A stretch of 64,000 nucleotides of DNA from Hyphomicrobiaceae bacterium (GTDB lineage: Bacteria > Pseudomonadota > Alphaproteobacteria > Rhizobiales > Hyphomicrobiaceae), in contig JALHMC010000011.1 of assembly GCA_022844225.1 (NCBI GenBank), positions 1 to 64,000 of the forward strand, in the 5' to 3' direction. The translations under genes and the position numbers were made by a program. The first letter of the stretch is position 1, and every line of letters begins with the position of its first letter. Under the pieces are notes generated by a model. That model had not been told where the DNA came from. It worked only from the letters and a program-made list of their open reading frames with translations, and did no database searches. Shown in pieces: positions 34,049 to 42,426 of this stretch.

Positions 34049-35386
34049 TCAGCCCTCGTCGCCCTCGGTGGCCGTCATGACCCGCGCCTTCGGGTCGTGC
34101 GGTCGGTTCATCGCAGCACGCACGCGTCTGTGCCGCTGGCGAACGACGGAGAGATCCGCCTCCGAGGCGATCGCCCGTTCGGCGTCGGTGAGGGCCAGAT
34201 CGGCATGACGCGTCAGCGTCCGCCAGCGGCTGGGATTGCTCTCGGTACTCGCGACTTCGGCCAAGACTTCCAAAAAACGGATGATAACGGGTGCGTTGGC
34301 CGCGCCACTCTGCCGGATCGCGTGCAGCATGGCATCGCAAAGCCCATCGTAATCGACGGTGGGTGCGACAACGACTGGGCGTCCATCACGCTCAGTCACG
34401 CCTGTCGGAAGATGCAAGGTCGCGACTTGGCACAAGGCCGCCCCGAGTTGATCGAGGACGGCGATGGCGGTGAACGGATCATTGATGCCCGGCGATAACG
34501 CGCGCAGTGCGACTTCGACGAGTTGCCGGACTGCGAGTTCGAGGTCGGCGGAAGTCGTGCGCTGCTGACCGATCGCCGTCGCATCGCGGATCGCATCGTC
34601 GATGCATTCGACGGGAGGAAGGGCCAAGGCGATCGGAGCACCGGGAAATACAAAATCTCCAGGTCTCTTGAGGAGCCTGATAGCGGTACCATTCTCGGCG
34701 GCCCAGTCCGCCAAGACAGCGTCATCCAATTGCACCAGGTATCCGCGCCGGCCGTCGCAGATCGGTAGCGCAGATCGCCAGAAGGCCTCGGGCGGAGGCG
34801 CGGGCGGTGCCGTGTCATGCGCCAGGCGCCGGATCGTTCGCTTCAAATCATCGCTGACGAGGGCGATGACGGTATCGACGCTGATCCGCCCGGCCATGTG
34901 GTCGACGAACCAGACGAGCGCCGCCACGCAGACCATGGCGAGGCCGATTGCGGTCGAGACGGCCAATTGCGGAACGAACCCGCCCTCGTCCTCGGATCGC
35001 ACGCTACGCAGTACGAGCAAAGCGTAGACGAACGTGGCAAGGAAAATGCCGAGAGTCAGTTGATTGCCGCGGTCGCGGGTAAAATTGCGAAGCAGGCGTG
35101 GGCCCATCTGGCCTGCCGCGAGTGTCAGCGCGGCAATCGTGATCGAGAACACCGTGCCAGCGACGGTAATGGTAGATGAGGCGACCGCCCCAAGGAGAGA
35201 ACGGGCGCCCGTGGCGCCCCCTCCGTAGATCCAAGTGGCGTGGCTCGATGCCGTTTCACTGATGCGGCTGCGATCCAACTCGACGAGGACCAAGGCCAGG
35301 ACCGCGGCAGCGGCCACCACGGCTCCAGGCACAAGCCAGAACGTGTCTGCCAAGTCGTCCAGAAACTTACGTAGTGCGGCTGTCAC
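34049..35386 (-). CDS. DUF2254 integral membrane protein
   Basis: 445 residues. Four N-terminal transmembrane helices (about 17-37, 65-87, 105-125, 140-160) with TWIYGGGATGARSLLGAVASS and the TLAAGQMGPRLLRNFTRD block characteristic of DUF2254. A soluble C-terminal half includes RALSPGINDPFTAIAVLDQL, also typical of the family. Function unknown; members are thought to be membrane transport or sensor-like. GTG start. It converges on the hybrid kinase with a 22-nt gap. Confidence 0.85.
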   Translation of the reverse strand: MTAALRKFLDDLADTFWLVPGAVVAAAAVLALVLVELDRSRISETASSHATWIYGGGATGARSLLGAVASSTITVAGTVFSITIAALTLAAGQMGPRLLRNFTRDRGNQLTLGIFLATFVYALLVLRSVRSEDEGGFVPQLAVSTAIGLAMVCVAALVWFVDHMAGRISVDTVIALVSDDLKRTIRRLAHDTAPPAPPPEAFWRSALPICDGRRGYLVQLDDAVLADWAAENGTAIRLLKRPGDFVFPGAPIALALPPVECIDDAIRDATAIGQQRTTSADLELAVRQLVEVALRALSPGINDPFTAIAVLDQLGAALCQVATLHLPTGVTERDGRPVVVAPTVDYDGLCDAMLHAIRQSGAANAPVIIRFLEVLAEVASTESNPSRWRTLTRHADLALTDAERAIASEADLSVVRQRHRRVRAAMNRPHDPKARVMTATEGDEG

Positions 35387-35556
35387 GGAAGTTGGCTCGC
35401 CTCTCGCATCGCCATGAACAAGTCAGGAGGCGGTCTTTTGGTTCCGTACGGGCGACGGCCTTGTGCCACGGATCTCCTTCGCATCTGTCAGTTGACGCTC
35501 GGAGCCCGGGATGCTCACTTCTGCTGGCGAAATGAACGGCCCCCGGAGCGCCAACC

Positions 35557-36930
35557 ATGACCGTGATTGCCAACAGCCTGCATGCTCTCGACGTGCAGAG
35601 CCTCATTCATCCCCAGTCGAACTTGCGGCAGCACCAGGAGCAAGGTCCGAGCATCATCACGCGCGGCAAGGGGATCTACGTCTACGACGATGACGGGAGG
35701 GAGTATCTCGAGGCAGCGGCCGGCCTGTGGTGCGCCTCGTTGGGCTTCGGCGTCGAGCGGCTCGCCAAGGTCGCCTACGACGAGATGTGCAAGGTCGGCT
35801 ACTATCACATCTATCGCAGCGCATCGAACGAGAACGCCATCAAGCTTGCCGCCAAGCTGCTCGAGATGTCGCCGGTGCCGATGTCGAAGGTGTTCTTCCA
35901 GTGCTCCGGCTCGGAGGCGAACGACACCGCCGTCAAGCTGGTGTGGTACTTCTGGCACGCCCACGGCAAGCCCTGGAAGCGCAAGATCATCGGCCGCAAG
36001 ATGGGCTATCACGGCTCGACCTGTGCCTCGGCCAGCATTTCCGGCAAGCCCGACATGCACCAGGAATCAGGCCTTCCGTTCGATGCGTTCCGGCATACCG
36101 AGTTCCCGAATTATTATCGCAACCAGCTGCCCGGCGAGACGGAGGAGCAGTTCTCCACCCGTATGGCTGCAGCCCTCGAAAAGTTGATCCTGGAGGAGGG
36201 ACCGGAGACGGTCGCGGCGTTCTGGGCCGAACCCGTGATGGGTGCCGGTGGTGCCGTTCTGCCGCCGGCTGGGTACTTCGAGAAGATCCAGGCTGTGCTG
36301 AAGAAGTACGACATCCTGTTCGTCGCCGACGAGGTGATCTGCGGGTTTGGGCGTACCGGCCAGATGTGGGGCAGCCAGACCTTCAACCTGAAGCCCGACA
36401 TGATCTCGTGCGCGAAGGCGCTCTCGGCCGGTCTGCAGCCGATTTCGGCACTGTTGCTCAACGAGCGCGTGTTCCAGGCGCTGATGATCGAGACCGACAA
36501 GGTCGGACATTTGGCGCACGGCTACACCTATGCCGGGCATCCGGTGACGACGGCGGTCGCGCTCGAGACGATCAAAATCTACGAGGAGATGGACCTGATC
36601 GGCCATGTCGGTCGCGTCTCGGAGCCGTTCATTGGCGGGCTCAAGGCCCTCGAGGCACATCCGCTGATCGGCGACTTCCGCGGAGTCGGTCTGATCGGGG
36701 CGCTCGAGGTGGTCAAGGACAAGGCCACCCGAGAGATGTATCCGGGATCTGCCGGCGTGATGGATATCCTCGCCAAGAATGCGAAGAAGCACGGGCTCAT
36801 CCTGCGGCTCGTCGGGAACCGCATCGCGTTCTCGCCGCCACTCATCATCACCGAGGATGAGGTCGGCGAGATGATCAAGAGGCTGACGTCGGCGCTCGAC
36901 GATACGTGGTCTGCGGTGCGTGCAAACTGA
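35557..36930 (+). CDS. Class III (omega) aminotransferase
   Basis: 457 residues, PLP-dependent fold type I. It has FFQCSGSEANDTAVKL (cofactor phosphate), MGYHGSTCAS (aromatic stacking YHG), VADEVICGFGRTGQMWG (Asp to the pyridine N) and the Schiff-base Lys in MISCAKALSAG. It closely resembles omega-amino acid:pyruvate or taurine/diamine aminotransferases. It heads an accessory catabolic region with amidohydrolase-type genes, consistent with transamination of a beta- or omega-amino acid released downstream. The exact donor amine is not predictable. Confidence 0.88.
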   Translation: MTVIANSLHALDVQSLIHPQSNLRQHQEQGPSIITRGKGIYVYDDDGREYLEAAAGLWCASLGFGVERLAKVAYDEMCKVGYYHIYRSASNENAIKLAAKLLEMSPVPMSKVFFQCSGSEANDTAVKLVWYFWHAHGKPWKRKIIGRKMGYHGSTCASASISGKPDMHQESGLPFDAFRHTEFPNYYRNQLPGETEEQFSTRMAAALEKLILEEGPETVAAFWAEPVMGAGGAVLPPAGYFEKIQAVLKKYDILFVADEVICGFGRTGQMWGSQTFNLKPDMISCAKALSAGLQPISALLLNERVFQALMIETDKVGHLAHGYTYAGHPVTTAVALETIKIYEEMDLIGHVGRVSEPFIGGLKALEAHPLIGDFRGVGLIGALEVVKDKATREMYPGSAGVMDILAKNAKKHGLILRLVGNRIAFSPPLIITEDEVGEMIKRLTSALDDTWSAVRAN

Positions 36931-36964
36931 CGCCGCACAGGCTTGAAGCCTAGCGACGCGTGGT

Positions 36965-36990
36965 CCCCCTCATCTCGCTGGGTGAGGGGG
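36965..36990. terminator. Hairpin between convergent genes (possible shared terminator)
   Basis: CCCCCTCA (36965-36972) pairs perfectly with TGAGGGGG (36983-36990), with a 10-nt loop and no T-tract on either side. It lies between the convergent aminotransferase and deacetylase genes. Confidence 0.45.
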
Positions 36991-37014
36991 GCACACGTGA
37001 ACTCAAGTCGCCGA

Positions 37015-37911
37015 TCAAGCGCCCGGCACGGCTCCGGCGGGAAGCGCTTGGATATGTGAAGCGATCGCGCCGGGCTGGGTGAGCCAGATTCGATCGCGGT
37101 GCTTCAAGATATGCTGCATGGCTCTGCGTAGCTGGCGAATGCGGAACGGCTGGCCGAGCAGGAACGTGTGCAGCACGAACGGACAGACGAGCGCCGGTCC
37201 ACGCTCGGACTGCTCCAGCATCTCGTCGAACTGGTCGATCCACATGTCCATCAACTCGATGGCGGTGTGCTGGCGCATGACCAGCGTCGGGGAATCGTTG
37301 ATCTCGATCGAATAAGGCATGTTGAGGATGCGGCCATTCCGGGTCCGCATCCAGATCGGCTGGTCGTCGAGGGGCCAATCGCACTGGTAGAGGTAGCCGG
37401 CCTCCTGCAGTAGATCGAGCGTCACTCGGCTCTGCGAGAGCCAGGGGCTCATCCAACCGACGGGCTGCTTGCCGGTGAACTTTCGGATGGTCTCCGTCGT
37501 CTCGGCGATGAGGCGAGCCTCGTCCTCCTCCCACATCTCCCCCTGCCGCTCGGCGTTGGTGCGCCCGTGTGCCACGAACTCGTCCCCGCGCTTCAGCATC
37601 CGCTCGCCGATGTCGGGATGGTGGTCGAGGATCATCGAGTTGAGATTGTGGGCGAGCGGACACTGCAGCTCATCGAACAGGTCGAACATGCGCCAGATGC
37701 CGACCCGGTTGCCGTAGTCGCGCCACGCGTAGTTGCGTTGCGACTGGGGTGCAGGAACGCCGGTGCTGTCGGAGCCGAGCCCTGTCCCGAAGGCGAAATA
37801 CTCGATGTTGTTGCAGAAGTAGACGGCGAGTCGCTTCCCGCCGGGCCATGTGTAGTCGGGCCGCCTGGTGATCGGGATGTAATCGTAGCGATTGTGAGCG
37901 GGGAGTTTCAT
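37015..37911 (-). CDS. Polysaccharide deacetylase-fold hydrolase (PuuE-like)
   Basis: 298 residues of the NodB/CE4 fold. It starts PDYTWPGGKRLAVYFCNNIEYF; the catalytic-Asp position of true chitin deacetylases is Asn (NN) here, as in the allantoinase PuuE group. EFVAHGRTNAERQ and GWMSPWLSQSRVTLDLLQEAGY are other family blocks. PuuE-type enzymes hydrolyse cyclic ureides rather than N-acetyl sugars, which fits the neighbouring M20 amidohydrolase. GGAGA lies 9 nt upstream. The start at 37911 excludes a long out-of-family extension overlapping the SDR gene. Confidence 0.8.
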   Translation of the reverse strand: MKLPAHNRYDYIPITRRPDYTWPGGKRLAVYFCNNIEYFAFGTGLGSDSTGVPAPQSQRNYAWRDYGNRVGIWRMFDLFDELQCPLAHNLNSMILDHHPDIGERMLKRGDEFVAHGRTNAERQGEMWEEDEARLIAETTETIRKFTGKQPVGWMSPWLSQSRVTLDLLQEAGYLYQCDWPLDDQPIWMRTRNGRILNMPYSIEINDSPTLVMRQHTAIELMDMWIDQFDEMLEQSERGPALVCPFVLHTFLLGQPFRIRQLRRAMQHILKHRDRIWLTQPGAIASHIQALPAGAVPGA

Positions 37912-37945
37912 CGGCGCATCTCCTGTGTCGGTCGAGGGGTGAGCG

Positions 37946-38701
37946 TCAGGCCATGTAGAGGCCGCCATTGGCGTGGACCACCTCGCCGGTGATGAAGCGA
38001 GAGCGATCGGACGCCAGGAATACGATGATGTCGGCGATATCGCCCGGCTGTGCCATGGCGCCGAGCGGCACGAGGCGGGACTGCTCGGCCATTTCGGTTT
38101 CGCTGAACTGGTATCGGGGTTGCGCCGTGTCGGTGATGCCTGGCGCAATGGCGTTGACGCGTATGCCATGCGGCGCGAGGGCAAGGGCCATCGAGCGCGT
38201 GAGGCCGATGATGCCGGCCTTGCTGGCCGAGTAGTGGACACCGAGGACGTGGCCGCGCACGGACGACGAGGACAGGTTGACGATCGCACCTCTCCGGCCC
38301 GCCGCGACCATGCTCCGGGCGACGGCTTGCGCGACGAGAAAGCTGCCCTTGAGATTGACAGTGTGAACGAGATCCCATTCGGCCTCCTCGAGCTCGAGGA
38401 AGGGCGAGCGCGGAAAAACACCGGCGTTGTTGACGAGAATGTCGATGCCGCCGAGTGCGTCGCTGGCCTCAGCGACAATGCGGGCAGCTTCGGCGCTTGA
38501 TGCGACGCTGCCTTGAACGAGCACGGCCTTGCGTCCAAGAGCGACGATGTCGGCGGCGACGGCCTCGGCTTGCTCGTGGTTGTCGAGCCAGTTGATGGCC
38601 ACATCGGCGCCGGCGCGGGCCAACGCCACAGCGGTTGCCCGGCCGATGCCCTGCTGGGCACCCGTGACCAAAGCGCGCCGCCCTTCGAGGTCCGATTGCA
38701 T
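37946..38701 (-). CDS. SDR family oxidoreductase
   Basis: 251 residues, classical short-chain dehydrogenase: TGAQQGIG (NAD(P) binding), NNAG, catalytic Ser in NLSSSS, and YSASK (Tyr and Lys). It ends with the usual GxxxxxxGG (TGEVVHANGG). Start at 38701 with GGGAG upstream; an in-frame GTG at 38731 is possible. It lies 34 nt before the deacetylase gene on the same strand (probable operon) and is divergent from the M20 hydrolase. Confidence 0.88.
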   Translation of the reverse strand: MQSDLEGRRALVTGAQQGIGRATAVALARAGADVAINWLDNHEQAEAVAADIVALGRKAVLVQGSVASSAEAARIVAEASDALGGIDILVNNAGVFPRSPFLELEEAEWDLVHTVNLKGSFLVAQAVARSMVAAGRRGAIVNLSSSSVRGHVLGVHYSASKAGIIGLTRSMALALAPHGIRVNAIAPGITDTAQPRYQFSETEMAEQSRLVPLGAMAQPGDIADIIVFLASDRSRFITGEVVHANGGLYMA

Positions 38702-38786
38702 CGTGCTCACTCCCGGGGTCATTGTGTCCACGGGATGGTAGCGCCCTCTTCCAAACCGTCCATTCGCAAATCAAGGAGCCTGCATC

Positions 38787-40079
38787 GTGCTTCCCTCTAG
38801 CGCCGAGATCCGTCGAGCCGTGCTTGCCCAGGAGCGTGACGTTGCCGCCCTCTTCGACGAGCTGCGCGCGGGAAGCCCCGATCCGGCCGGTCCGGGCGTG
38901 ACGCGGGATACTTTCGGCAAGGGCGAGCAGTTCGGGTATCGCGTCATTGAGCGCGTTGCGGAGGGGCTCGGCCTTGAACAGCGCTACGATCACGCGGCGA
39001 ACCTGTTCATGACCTTGCCCGGCAAGGATCGGAACCGACCGCGCATCATGATGGGATCGCACATCGATTCGGTGGCGAACGGTGGAAATTACGATGGTGC
39101 GGCCGGCGTGATCGCCGGGCTCGTGGCAATGCGGGCACTGAAGACGCTCGGTGTCACCCCGGCCTGCGACGTGACCACGATGGCGATCCGGGCCGAGGAG
39201 AGCGTCTGGTTCGAGGTCTCCTATATCGGCTCGCGGTCAGCCTTCGGCGTGCTGCCGGACGGTGCGCTCGAGGCAAAGCGAACCGACACCGGCCGGCCGC
39301 TCGCCGAGCACATGGCGGAGTGCGGCGCCGACGTCGATGCCGTGCGCCGGAAGGTAGCGTCACTGGATGCAAAAGACATCGCAGCGTGGGTCGAGGTCCA
39401 TATCGAGCAGGCGCCGCAACTGATCGAGGCGGGACTGTCGGTTGCCATCGGCACGGGTGTGCCTGGGAACTTTCGTTACCCCGAGATCAAGATCCACGGC
39501 GAGTGGGCGCACGTGGGATTGCCACGGCGCTTCCGTCACGATGCTGTGCTCGCGGCGAGCGATTTTGCGCTGGGCCTCGACGAGATCTGGAAAGCGGCCG
39601 ACGCCGCGAAACGCCCCATGGCCTTCACGATTGGTCGCTTCTATTCGGATGCGCGCGAGCACGCGCTGACCAAGGTGGCGGGGTTGATGACGCTGAGCCT
39701 CGATGTGCGTGCCTACGACAAGGCGCATCTCGCATCACTCGAGGCGGAGGTGCTGGCGCTTGCCCGAAACATCGAGACGAAACGCGGCGTCCGGGTGGAT
39801 CTCGGCAAGCGGGCCTCGGCAGATGTGGCACCTTCAAACCCGAGGCTGATGCAGGCTTTGACCGAGGCTGCGGGAGCGATCGCTATTCCCACCATGCCCC
39901 TGGCAAGCCCCGCGTCGCACGACACGGCAACATTCACGGTAGCCGGCGTGCCGTCGTGCATGCTGTTCGTGCGCAACGCCAATGGCAGCCACAATCCGCA
40001 CGAAGCGATGGAGATCAGCGACTTTCTCGATACGGCATCAGTGCTGACGCAGTGGCTTGCTGGTGCCGTGGAGGCGTGA
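38787..40079 (+). CDS. M20 Zn-dependent amidohydrolase (carbamoyl-amino acid hydrolase type)
   Basis: 430 residues. Metal-binding set: GSHIDSV (His), GNYDGAAGV (Asp), AEESVWF (Glu), EVHIEQAP (His) and ASHDTATF (C-terminal His). This is the HyuC/AllC/beta-ureidopropionase branch, which cleaves N-carbamoyl amino acids or allantoate to the amine, CO2 and ammonia. The lid/dimerisation domain is at about 215-335. GTG start with AAGGAG about 8 nt upstream. The canonical EEGSRF is EESVWF here, so the substrate may differ. Confidence 0.85.
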   Translation: MLPSSAEIRRAVLAQERDVAALFDELRAGSPDPAGPGVTRDTFGKGEQFGYRVIERVAEGLGLEQRYDHAANLFMTLPGKDRNRPRIMMGSHIDSVANGGNYDGAAGVIAGLVAMRALKTLGVTPACDVTTMAIRAEESVWFEVSYIGSRSAFGVLPDGALEAKRTDTGRPLAEHMAECGADVDAVRRKVASLDAKDIAAWVEVHIEQAPQLIEAGLSVAIGTGVPGNFRYPEIKIHGEWAHVGLPRRFRHDAVLAASDFALGLDEIWKAADAAKRPMAFTIGRFYSDAREHALTKVAGLMTLSLDVRAYDKAHLASLEAEVLALARNIETKRGVRVDLGKRASADVAPSNPRLMQALTEAAGAIAIPTMPLASPASHDTATFTVAGVPSCMLFVRNANGSHNPHEAMEISDFLDTASVLTQWLAGAVEA

Positions 40080-40107
40080 GCGAGGAAGCATTGCGGGGAG
40101 CAACGCC

Positions 40108-40542
40108 ATGAAGGGTCAGATCGACGAGCCCTTTCGCGAGGTCGCGGCGGCGATTGTCGTCGGGGCGTGCGGTCGCCTTCTGTTCCAGCAGCGCGACGAC
40201 ATTCCCGGGCTGCTCTATGCGGGGCTTGTTGGGCTCTTCGGGGGGCACAAGGAAGGCGACGAGACGCCGATCGAGACGGTAAGGCGAGAGATCGAGGAGG
40301 AAACGGGGCTCGCCTTTTCTGCAGAGCGCTTCCAGCCGCTCGTTGATTTCTCCGTCGCCTATCCGGCCGGCGGCGGTGTCAAGGGTGTCTACTACGTGCT
40401 GCAGGATGTCCCGATCGCGGACGTGGTAGTGACGGAGGGCTCGGCACTCGTCGCGACGCGCGATGAGTTGCCGGCACTGTTGCCCCGGATGACGCCGTCG
40501 GCCTGCTACGTGACCCGGCTGTTTATGATGCTGCCGGAGTGA
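40108..40542 (+). CDS. NUDIX hydrolase
   Basis: 144 residues. The NUDIX box is complete: GGHKEGDETPIETVRREIEE (G-x5-E-x7-REUxEExGU) continuing ETGL, with the Glu cluster binding magnesium. It hydrolyses an unknown nucleoside diphosphate linked to X. It lies 28 nt after the amidohydrolase gene in the same direction, so probably cotranscribed. It converges on the GMC oxidoreductase. Confidence 0.87.
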   Translation: MKGQIDEPFREVAAAIVVGACGRLLFQQRDDIPGLLYAGLVGLFGGHKEGDETPIETVRREIEEETGLAFSAERFQPLVDFSVAYPAGGGVKGVYYVLQDVPIADVVVTEGSALVATRDELPALLPRMTPSACYVTRLFMMLPE

Positions 40543-40569
40543 GTGCCGCGGCGCAGTCGAGCTCTTGTG

Positions 40570-42216
40570 TCACGCCAGCTCCGGCAGGAGGATCGGATCC
40601 AGGGCGGGTTTGCCGAGGATCATGTCGGCACCCTTCTCGGCGATCATCATCGTTGCAGCGTTGAGGTTGGCAGAGATCATGGCCGGCATGATCGAGGCGT
40701 CGATCACGCGCAGGCCATCGATTCCGCGCACGCGCAACTGATCGTCGACGACCGAAGTCGGATCGTTGGCGGGGCCCATGCGGCAAGTGCCCATCAGGTG
40801 GTAGGTGCTCGAGCCCCATTGACGGGCGGCGGCGAGTAGCTCGTCATCGGACCGCACGTTCTCACCCGGATACTCCTCGCCCGCCAGATAGGGCTTCATC
40901 GGCGACGTGTTGATGAGTCGTCTTGCGAACTTCATCGCCGCGACAGTCACGCGCCGGTCGGTCTCCTCAGCGAGATAGTTGGGCTGGATCGACGGTTTGT
41001 CGAACGGATCGGACGAGCGGGCACGCACATAACCGCGGCTGACGGGGCGGTGCTGCCAGGCGGCGACGGTGAGGCCAGGGAAGTCGTCGAGCAGACCGTG
41101 GCGGCCCTGCTTGTAGCTCGCCGGCGTGAACAGAAATTGCAAGTCGTTCGGCCGCGTCGCCTCGTCGGAGTGCCAGAAACCATAGACCATCGACGGGCTG
41201 AGCGCGAGAATGCTTTCACGACCGGTGAAGTATTTGACGATCTCCCCGGCGAGTCGGAGGCCCTTCGAGCGTTCGTTCAAGGTCTCGATACCCTTCACGC
41301 GGACGCCGAAGCGGGGCGCGTAGTGATCGGCCAGGTTCTCGCCGATGCCGGCAAGCTCGTGGCGAACCTCGACGCCGAGCGAGCGAAGAAGGGGCCCGGG
41401 GCCGATACCGGACACTTGCAGGAGCTGTGGGGAATTGACGGAGCCGCCCGAGACGATGACTTCGCGACGCGCCCGGACCTCGGTGAGGGCGCCGCCCCGG
41501 CCGCCCTTGGCATAGGTGACACCGACGGCGCGCTTGCCGTCGAGAACGAGGCGCGCGGCTTGCGCGTTGGTGCGGATGGTGAGGTTCGAGCGTGAGCGTG
41601 CGGGATTCAAGAAGGCGCGGGCGGTCGACATGCGGCGACCCTTGTTGGCCGTGCGCTGCACGTAGGAGATGCCCTCCTGGCGCTCGCCATTGTAGTCGCG
41701 ATTGCGTGGAATCCCGAGTTCTGCGGCGCCCTTGAGGAAGGCCTCGCAAAGCGGATGCGTGACCCCGAGATCGGTCACGGTGAGATTGCCCTGGCGCCCC
41801 CGGAACGTATCGTCGGCATCGCCGATCCGTTGCTCGGTCCTACGAAAGTAGGGCAGCACGTCGTTGTAGCCCCAGCCGCGATTGCCCTTCTGAGCCCAAC
41901 CATCGAAATCCATGCGCTGGCCGCGATTGTAGATATGGCCGTTGATAGACGATGAGCCGCCGAGCGTCTTGCCACGGGGCACAGCGATGACGCGGCCGTT
42001 GGTCCATTCGCTGGTTTCGGCCTCATAGAGCCAGTTCACGCTTTTCATCGTGAGCGTATGGATGAAGCCGGCAGGGATGTGAATGAACGGGTGCCAGTCG
42101 CGTGGTCCCGCCTCGAGCACACAAACGCTGTGGCGACCGTCTGCCGATAGCCGATTGGCCAGAATGCAGCCGGCCGAGCCTGCGCCCACGATGACATAGT
42201 CGAAGGTGTCTGCCAT
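40570..42216 (-). CDS. GMC family FAD-dependent oxidoreductase
   Basis: 548 residues. N-terminal FAD motif DYVIVGAGSAGCILANRL, then GGSSSINGHIYNRG (GMC signature 1) and VSGGSVNSPQLLQVSGIGP (signature 2). The active-site His is in YHLMGTCRMG, and the second catalytic position is in NLNAATMMIAEKGAD. It oxidises an alcohol, choline-like or similar polar substrate. GGGGAG precedes the ATG at 42216; an in-frame extension to 42297 does not look coding. Confidence 0.9.
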   Translation of the reverse strand: MADTFDYVIVGAGSAGCILANRLSADGRHSVCVLEAGPRDWHPFIHIPAGFIHTLTMKSVNWLYEAETSEWTNGRVIAVPRGKTLGGSSSINGHIYNRGQRMDFDGWAQKGNRGWGYNDVLPYFRRTEQRIGDADDTFRGRQGNLTVTDLGVTHPLCEAFLKGAAELGIPRNRDYNGERQEGISYVQRTANKGRRMSTARAFLNPARSRSNLTIRTNAQAARLVLDGKRAVGVTYAKGGRGGALTEVRARREVIVSGGSVNSPQLLQVSGIGPGPLLRSLGVEVRHELAGIGENLADHYAPRFGVRVKGIETLNERSKGLRLAGEIVKYFTGRESILALSPSMVYGFWHSDEATRPNDLQFLFTPASYKQGRHGLLDDFPGLTVAAWQHRPVSRGYVRARSSDPFDKPSIQPNYLAEETDRRVTVAAMKFARRLINTSPMKPYLAGEEYPGENVRSDDELLAAARQWGSSTYHLMGTCRMGPANDPTSVVDDQLRVRGIDGLRVIDASIMPAMISANLNAATMMIAEKGADMILGKPALDPILLPELA

Positions 42217-42426
42217 TCCCGTCTCCCCGGGTGTCGTTCCGATCGGTGCGGCGCGCACCGTTGGCTCGATACTGACGTGTGGAAAGCGGGCCGACAATCC
42301 TCAGGGCGATCGGAGAGCGTTTGACTTCGCTCAAAGGTGTGCAACGCTTGAGGAGCGTCCGGAGCCAACCGTGCACGAGGTGGATTGGCCAGGGCGCTTC
42401 CCATCGCGCGTCCGAGGACGATTGCC

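Noticed and set aside
37912..38661. In-frame N-terminal extension of the deacetylase
   Set aside because: Runs antisense to nothing but in another frame of the SDR gene on the same strand; the family N-terminus and ribosome-binding site are at 37911.
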